Source of the DNA: Coffea arabica
Taxonomy: Eukaryota; Streptophyta; Magnoliopsida; Gentianales; Rubiaceae
Direction of reading: 5' to 3'
DNA length: 64,000 nucleotides
NCBI RefSeq assembly: GCF_036785885.1
Contig: NC_092323.1
Coordinates: 13,152,501-13,216,500, forward strand
Under the pieces are notes generated by a model. That model had not been told where the DNA came from, searched no databases, and saw only the letters and a program-made list of their open reading frames with translations. Shown here piece after piece: positions 59,418 through 64,000 of this stretch (position 1 is its first letter; each line of letters begins with the position of its first letter). The position numbers and the translations under genes are program-made.

Positions 59418-60050
59418 GCCCGGATGTTAGATTAATTCAATAACCTAGAGCCAGTTAGAATAATTAAATCCGTAATTGTTTGCTTGTTCTAAATTAGTGG
59501 TAACTGGCATAGTCAAGATTATGTCAGGGAAATATACGGGCTAATTCGTAGACAACCCTCATAGCGTGTTGTTTGGTTAGAACAGGGTTTCTCTAAATCT
59601 TAGGGGAATTGTGAAATTTAATTCTATGGTCGTACCTAGGATTATTTTGTAATTAGGGCAATAGCTGACGGTCGTACCTTAGCTATCGATAATTACGGAG
59701 GAATTGATTGTCATCATTTGTTTGACAATTATAACTTGTTTATCAGTTTATATGTGGAATATTTTTGCATCGATGATCAATTAGAAGAACCATTTCCGAA
59801 GTTGCTGCTTGACTAGAGTTGTCTAATACTATTTGAGTTTCTATAGTTTGCTATTTAATTTTTATTTAATTATAATATTTGATTAGTATAACTTATTGAT
59901 AATTTTCCTAAAATCCCCCATTGTTAATTTGAACTCTAAAAGAGACAAATATCCCCAGTCCCTGTGGATTCGACCCTATTTATCACTATCTACAGAAATT
60001 ATATTTTGTTTGAGCAGGTATTTATTATTGCACAGGTTCGGCACCTGTCA
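59418..60050 (+). repeat. element A 3' LTR, second part
   Basis: 633 bp matching the 5' LTR of A from its GCCCGGATGTTAG point to the end. Together with 51,297-51,984 it gives exactly the 1,321 bp of the 5' LTR. Confidence 0.9.
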
Positions 60051-60055
60051 AAAAA

Positions 60056-61130
60056 CAACTTCAAAAACACCATATCCAAACAAATATTTTAAAAACAACT
60101 CTAAATATACAAAAAATATATTAATATATAAATATTATATACAAAAATTAATATACAAAAATATTTATATATATAAATATTATATACAAAAAATATATTT
60201 TGTTTAATAAATATATATTTATATATAAATATTAATACAAAATATAAATATATATAATTAAATATATATACATATATTTATAAATATATTTATATTTATT
60301 TATGTAAATATATAAATATATTTAATTATATATATTAATATAAATAATATATTTATAAATATATTTATTTCAAATTTTTTTATAATATGTAAATTAATAT
60401 GTATATTTTGATATTTATATTTCAATTATGAATATAAGATATATATTAATTATAGTAATATTAATATATTTCAATTATGTATATTAATATGCATAATATA
60501 TATATTATATCAATTGAAATAAATATTATATTTTTATATATAAATATAAATATTTTGTTTAAAATATATAAATATCTATATATATTTATATAATTATATA
60601 AATATATAAATATATTTATTTATATATTTATATAAATATGTAAATATATTTATTTCAACTTTGTTTTATAATATGTATATTAATATATATTAATATGTAT
60701 ATTTCAATTTGTATATTTTATTATATATATAAATTACATTAATTTTAATATGTATATTATATATATTATATCAATTGAAATAAATATATGTATTTATATA
60801 TAAATATTAATATTTGTTTAAAATATATTTATATATATATTTATATAAATATATACATATCAATTTTGTTTTATAATATGTATATTAATATATATTAATA
60901 TATATATTTGTATATGTATATTAAATATATAATAATATACATATTAAAAAAGAAAATTGAAATAAAAATATTAGATATATAAATAAATAAACATTAATAT
61001 ATAGAAACAGAGCCAGTATATATTTAAAAAGAATCTCAACAAAATTCTAAATTATAAAAATATTCAAAAATATATTTTAAAAATACCTCTAAAAACAATC
61101 CAAAAACATTTACAGTAAAAGTTTTTCATA
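60056..61130. repeat. extreme AT-rich interior of the DNA transposon-like element
   Basis: Almost pure A/T with recurring TATATAAATAT and AATATATTTAT words and imperfect internal duplications. An example is TTTCAA.TT.GTTTTATAATATG near 60,367, 60,653 and 60,867, suggesting a repeating unit of about 210-290 bp. No coding content. Confidence 0.65.
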
Positions 61131-61196
61131 TACAAAGTTACAGTAAAATTTTTAAAAATACACCTCCAAAAACAGCTAATCCAAGCGAAGCATATT

Positions 61197-61370
61197 TTTT
61201 ACGGAATTTTGTAGCTGAGAACGTATAAAACCACGGTCCTTGGTTATAAGCTGTCGCCAATACTTACAGGCGCAACAAAATCGAACCAAGTTCTTCACGG
61301 GTAGTTTGCATAATATTTGAATAATGATATCATCAGGCAAGTGTGGCAATGATGAACCCTAGTTCTCCAT
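61197..61370 (-). pseudogene. F-box gene 6, 5' part (F-box) cut off by the insertion
   Basis: 58 codons from ATG at 61,370. The F-box LPDDIIIQILCKLPVKNLVR, then FCCACKYWRQLITKDRGFIR and SQLQNSVK, then the insertion border. It continues in frame at 45,623. Codon 4 is TAG, so even this part is damaged; no better in-frame ATG stands before the F-box. Orientation and residues match gene 5 (43,221), confirming a tandem sibling. Confidence 0.88.
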
Positions 61371-61849
61371 GACTTTGACAATTGGGTAATGGCAAGTTAT
61401 ACTCTTGATTTTGCAGATTGCATCGCCAAAACTTGTTCCATTTATGACGAGAAGAAGAAGAAGAAGAAGAACCAATTGGTTTGCAATTGGGAATTGCAAA
61501 CCAATTGACTACCAAGCTCCTCTTGAGCTTGAAGATCAATTCAAACAAACTTCTTCAAATTGATGAAATACAACTAATCTTATGTACAAAGGAATTTATC
61601 AGAATCTAAAGAAGATTTACCCATACTAACTTTCTCGCATGAGCTTATCCTCTCACCAAGCACTCCATATATAACCCAATAAAAGACTACCACATCAAAT
61701 AGAATACCTGAACAAGTAAGTTATGAAAACTTCACTAGAACAAGAATTCCTACGTTAAAGTAGGAAACTTGAATTTTAAGGTTTTTGGGTTAATTATGTC
61801 ATCAACCTTAGACCAAACTCTAGTACTATAAGGAAATCTGGGTATTTAT
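61371..61849. other. former upstream region of F-box gene 6
   Basis: It contains a GAA trinucleotide repeat (about 61,449-61,470) flanked by an inverted pair of AACCAATTGGTTTGCAATTG-like words (about 61,470-61,508). No gene seen. Confidence 0.4.
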
Positions 61850-62425
61850 TCAATCACTTATCCAGTGCCATCTCCATTTTCAAACATATCTCAAATCTTT
61901 GATTCTCTGGATCATATAAACGTACACTACTTCTGTTAATAGCCAAAATCTTTCAAATTTTCTGTCATATCTCCTCTTCTATTCAACATACGCAGGACAG
62001 AATCCCAATTCAATGGAACTACAAGTTCCTTTGTCCAAGAAAATTCTTCTTGTGCTTACGCTCGAACAGTGATTCAGATACAGAAAGGCATTCCTCGAAT
62101 ACTTCAAGAGTAGGATCTGGGAGCAATGATAAACAATCTAGAACGGAAATTTGTATAATTTTTTCTTGAATCATGGCAAAAACATTGAAGAAAAGTATCA
62201 GTTGAATTGGATGCTGAGAAAAGCCAATAACGAAATCCATTATAAGACACTGCCTTTCCATACTGATGGATAAGATTTCGGTAACAGGAAGTGTTAACAC
62301 CTATAATTAATCGTTTTAAGGTGTCACTACTTAAGAATATATATATCTTATTCATGTAATAGTGAACTATAGTTGAAGTTTTGAACACTATGTAGTCATC
62401 TATTGCCGTGTTAATAAAGCCAACA
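61850..62425 (-). pseudogene. F-box/FBA pseudogene 7 (C-terminal two-thirds)
   Basis: Decayed FBA domain on the minus strand. Readable blocks: AIDDYIVFKTST (cf. SDDYKVVKI), VSYNGFRYWLFSASNSTDTF, NVFAMIQEKIIQISVLDCL, DPTLEVFEECLSVSE and VRLYDPENQRFEI. At least one frame change falls between the NGFRYW and VFAMIQEK blocks, and other parts are lost. No F-box was found upstream (62,430-62,600). It resembles genes 1 and 2 (NQEKI, LYDPENQR) more than gene 6. Confidence 0.8.
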
Positions 62426-62676
62426 AGAATATTACTGCAGAGTATTAAGGACTAAATAAAGCTATGAAAAATTTAAGCACCAAAATGGTGTAGTTAATCC
62501 ATAAATAGTATATGCAGAGAATGCTTAAAAGATAATTAAGTACTTTTATTACAAAATGAACTAATTAAAAGTTGCATCGCCAAACATAAAGCAAAAAAAA
62601 AAAAAATGAACGAAGAATTTCTACAACTCTCAGAAAAAATTTGGCCTACAAACTTCTTGACTGCCATTCTACAGTA

Positions 62677-62922
62677 TTATCTTGAAGTATTAGCCTTGTT
62701 TGAAGCCACTGCTTTAGCCATTACGAGAATCTCCGCTGCAAATCCTTCACTTTTACATGCTAAATCATTGATACTCTTCTTCTTGATACCAGGACTCTGC
62801 TCATCTTCTTCTGCTAGAAGATAAGCAGGGATTTCCTCAGTTTCAAAACCCTCCCATATTTCAAGATTGACGCTGCATTCCTCGTAATCAGCACCTGCCA
62901 TTGCTAGAGCTTCAATGGACAT
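62677..62922 (-). CDS. small conserved plant protein of unknown function
   Basis: 81 aa, ATG at 62,922, single exon. Acidic N-terminal half (MSIEALAMAGADYEEC..., EIWEGFETEEIPAYLLAEED) and a more basic C-terminal half with KKKSIND and AAEILVMAKAVASNKAN. I recall short plant proteins beginning MSLEALAMAG.DY and containing PYLLAEE, but no function. No signal peptide or membrane segment. The intact frame in an otherwise decayed stretch supports a real gene. Confidence 0.6.
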   Translation of the reverse strand: MSIEALAMAGADYEECSVNLEIWEGFETEEIPAYLLAEEDEQSPGIKKKSINDLACKSEGFAAEILVMAKAVASNKANTSR

Positions 62923-64000
62923 GGTGTCTTTTCTGTTGCCAGAGAATGTCTTTAATTCTTGAAGATGATAATAACAATTAAGGTTCAGATGGGTTGCTTC
63001 TCCAAAAATTTGAGCAGAACAGCTCCATTTATATGTGAAAATTTGGCTGCTGTATTAACTGTTATGACTTGGGCTTCTCGTGATTTCTAGCTGAAAAATA
63101 CAGGTTTTGAATGTTACAAATGAACATTGCCATGCCCGTGAAGCCATTGGAAAAAAAAATGCAATCGTGTGAAAGTCCATGAATTATTTGTTCTCTTTCC
63201 CAGTACAAGTAAAATGTCAAATCTATAGTAGTACGATTAAAGGTTGGATTCTAACCGGTATGGCATCAAATTCAAGATTCTCACGGACTTAATCTGCAAT
63301 CCGTGCATATGTAAATGACTAAAGATGGATTCATGTAAGATAAATATCTGAACAGATGCATGCATACGTAATCTGAATAGGAACTTGATTACGTTATGCA
63401 ACTAGATTTTGCTGTCCCTAATAATTGATGAGTTTGTCTAACGAATGATCCCTCACTGAGCAGTCGTTAAAATGTAATTTAGGTGTTACATCTTTTGAAA
63501 AATAAAGCTAATTAGATAAAGTGTGCAAATGCAAGGCAATGTAATTTAGATGTTACATTATTTTGAAAAATAAAGCTAATTAAATAGAGTGTACAAATGC
63601 CAGACAGTGTAATAATTGTCACTGGTCATAGGTGCATTCATATGGTAGGTTAAGTCTAATTTAGATATGCTAATGGACATCTATTGGATACGGTTTTAAA
63701 CCAAGACCAAAATTAGACTCTTATGCAATCTAACTAAATTGTTACTTCAATTTTGAAAATCCTCTGCTCAGACGGTAGGAAATTATGTTTTGCTCAGACG
63801 GTAGGAAGTTATGTACCTGTAAAATTTAATGTATCATGTTAGAGCAAATTAGCCCGGATAATCACTGAACTTTTTAAATAGTCAAGATTTGGCCATTTAA
63901 CTATTAATAGTATATTTTGACTTGTTGAACTATCAAAAGTATAAATTTTGGACCATTATATCTGATTCTACTGTTAACTTTGTTAGATATAAAAGATTGT
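62923..64000. other. right-end spacer
   Basis: Upstream region of the small gene, then a 67-bp tandem duplication (63,472-63,607), a short CTCAGACGGTAGGAARTTATG repeat (63,767 and 63,792), and from about 63,846 wording typical of plant repeats (TCACTGAACTTTTTAAATAGTCAA) that runs off the window. No gene seen. Confidence 0.4.
63472..63607. repeat. 67-bp tandem duplication, two copies
   Basis: ATGTAATTTAGRTGTTACAT starts each copy (63,472 and 63,539), and each continues with TTTGAAAAATAAAGCTAATT. The copies differ at several sites, so it is older than the 69-bp repeat at 35,691. Confidence 0.8.

Larger units (their letters stand above)
45695..60050 (+). mobile_element. LTR element A, non-autonomous Athila/Tat-like (Ty3 type), interrupted by element B
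   Basis: Parts in order: 5' LTR 45,695-47,015 (1,321 bp, TG...CA); PBS for tRNA-Asp 47,021-47,038; gag-like region 47,124-48,158; GC-rich island 48,540-49,240; long non-coding region; PPT 51,284-51,296; 3' LTR 51,297-51,984 plus 59,418-60,050 (1,321 bp in all). The 5-bp target duplication is AAAAA (45,690-45,694 and 60,051-60,055). No protease, reverse transcriptase, RNase H or integrase region is present. It is a fossil, broken by element B and by about one break in its gag-like region. LTR divergence by eye is about 2% (roughly 30 sites), suggesting about 1-2 million years at commonly used plant rates. Confidence 0.88.
45624..61191. mobile_element. DNA transposon-like element inside F-box gene 6 (host of nested LTR elements)
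   Basis: Direct repeats ATATT flank it (45,619-45,623 and 61,192-61,196). Removing the element and one repeat restores exact collinearity with the paralog at 43,020-43,070. The ends are imperfect inverted repeats: left CCGTTTGGATTTGAGAGTTTTT, right (reverse complement) GCTTCGCTTGGATTAGCTGTTTTT. Both sides share TTACAGTAAAA words. Without the nested LTR element it is about 1.2 kb, non-coding and extremely AT-rich (60,056-61,130). The superfamily is unclear: a 5-bp duplication does not fit Tourist or typical hAT MITEs. Confidence 0.7.

Noticed and set aside
59413-60050. A separate truncated solo LTR
   Set aside because: The CCTGG duplication and exact length complement with 51,297-51,984 show it is the second half of element A's 3' LTR.
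60056-61130. Centromeric or satellite DNA
   Set aside because: The AT-rich tract lies between an LTR border and a TIR, so it is the interior of one DNA element; no regular satellite period is evident.
1-64000. CRISPR array, bacterial operon or plasmid features
   Set aside because: Introns, nuclear tRNA introns and plant families throughout show plant nuclear DNA; no regularly spaced repeat array was seen.

Overview
This is plant nuclear DNA, most likely from a core eudicot and plausibly an asterid. It is AT-rich and compact-intron. It carries plant-type intron-containing tRNA genes, a PLS-class PPR gene, an LRR-II receptor kinase with the SERK-type exon pattern, a tandem array of CPR1-like F-box genes and nested Ty3-type LTR retroelements primed by tRNA-Asp. 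I cannot name the species from sequence alone.

Left arm (1-17.7 kb): a decayed UGT85-like glycosyltransferase; elongator tRNA-Met(CAU) and tRNA-Tyr(GUA), both with introns; a two-exon WAK-type galacturonan-binding secreted or membrane protein; a four-exon alpha/beta hydrolase on the minus strand; an intronless mitochondrial-type E-class PPR gene on the minus strand; an old hAT-like repeat; and tRNA-Glu(CUC). From memory, the hydrolase and PPR resemble the Arabidopsis neighbours At4g39955 and At4g39952, so this part looks like conserved microsynteny.

Middle (17.7-31 kb): a repeat-rich spacer holding a poly(A)-tailed retroposon with perfect 18-bp target duplications and a long-TIR MITE; a complete 11-coding-exon LRR receptor kinase of the At5g10290/At5g65240 type (604 aa, with a probable 5'-UTR intron); and a truncated CYP71-type P450 pseudogene.

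Right arm (31-64 kb): seven F-box/FBA loci, all on the minus strand. Four are intact (31.2, 34.2, 37.7 and 41.9 kb), one is a 3' fragment (36.3 kb), one is split (44.5 + 61.2 kb) and one is decayed (61.9-62.4 kb). F-box proteins of this type are substrate receptors of SCF ubiquitin ligases. Downstream flanks are shared between neighbours, showing tandem duplication. A small conserved plant ORF of unknown function ends the window.

The most striking structure is a three-level nest that splits the sixth F-box gene. An AT-rich DNA transposon-like element (45,624-61,191, 5-bp target duplication) sits in the gene. Non-autonomous LTR element A (45,695-60,050) sits inside it. Sister element B (51,985-59,412) sits inside A's 3' LTR. 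Each level has its own target-site duplication, and LTR divergence by eye (A about 2%, B about 0.4%) agrees with the nesting order. A and B belong to one gag-bearing, pol-less Athila/Tat-like family with several conserved non-coding modules. I found no CRISPR array and no clearly new enzymatic system.
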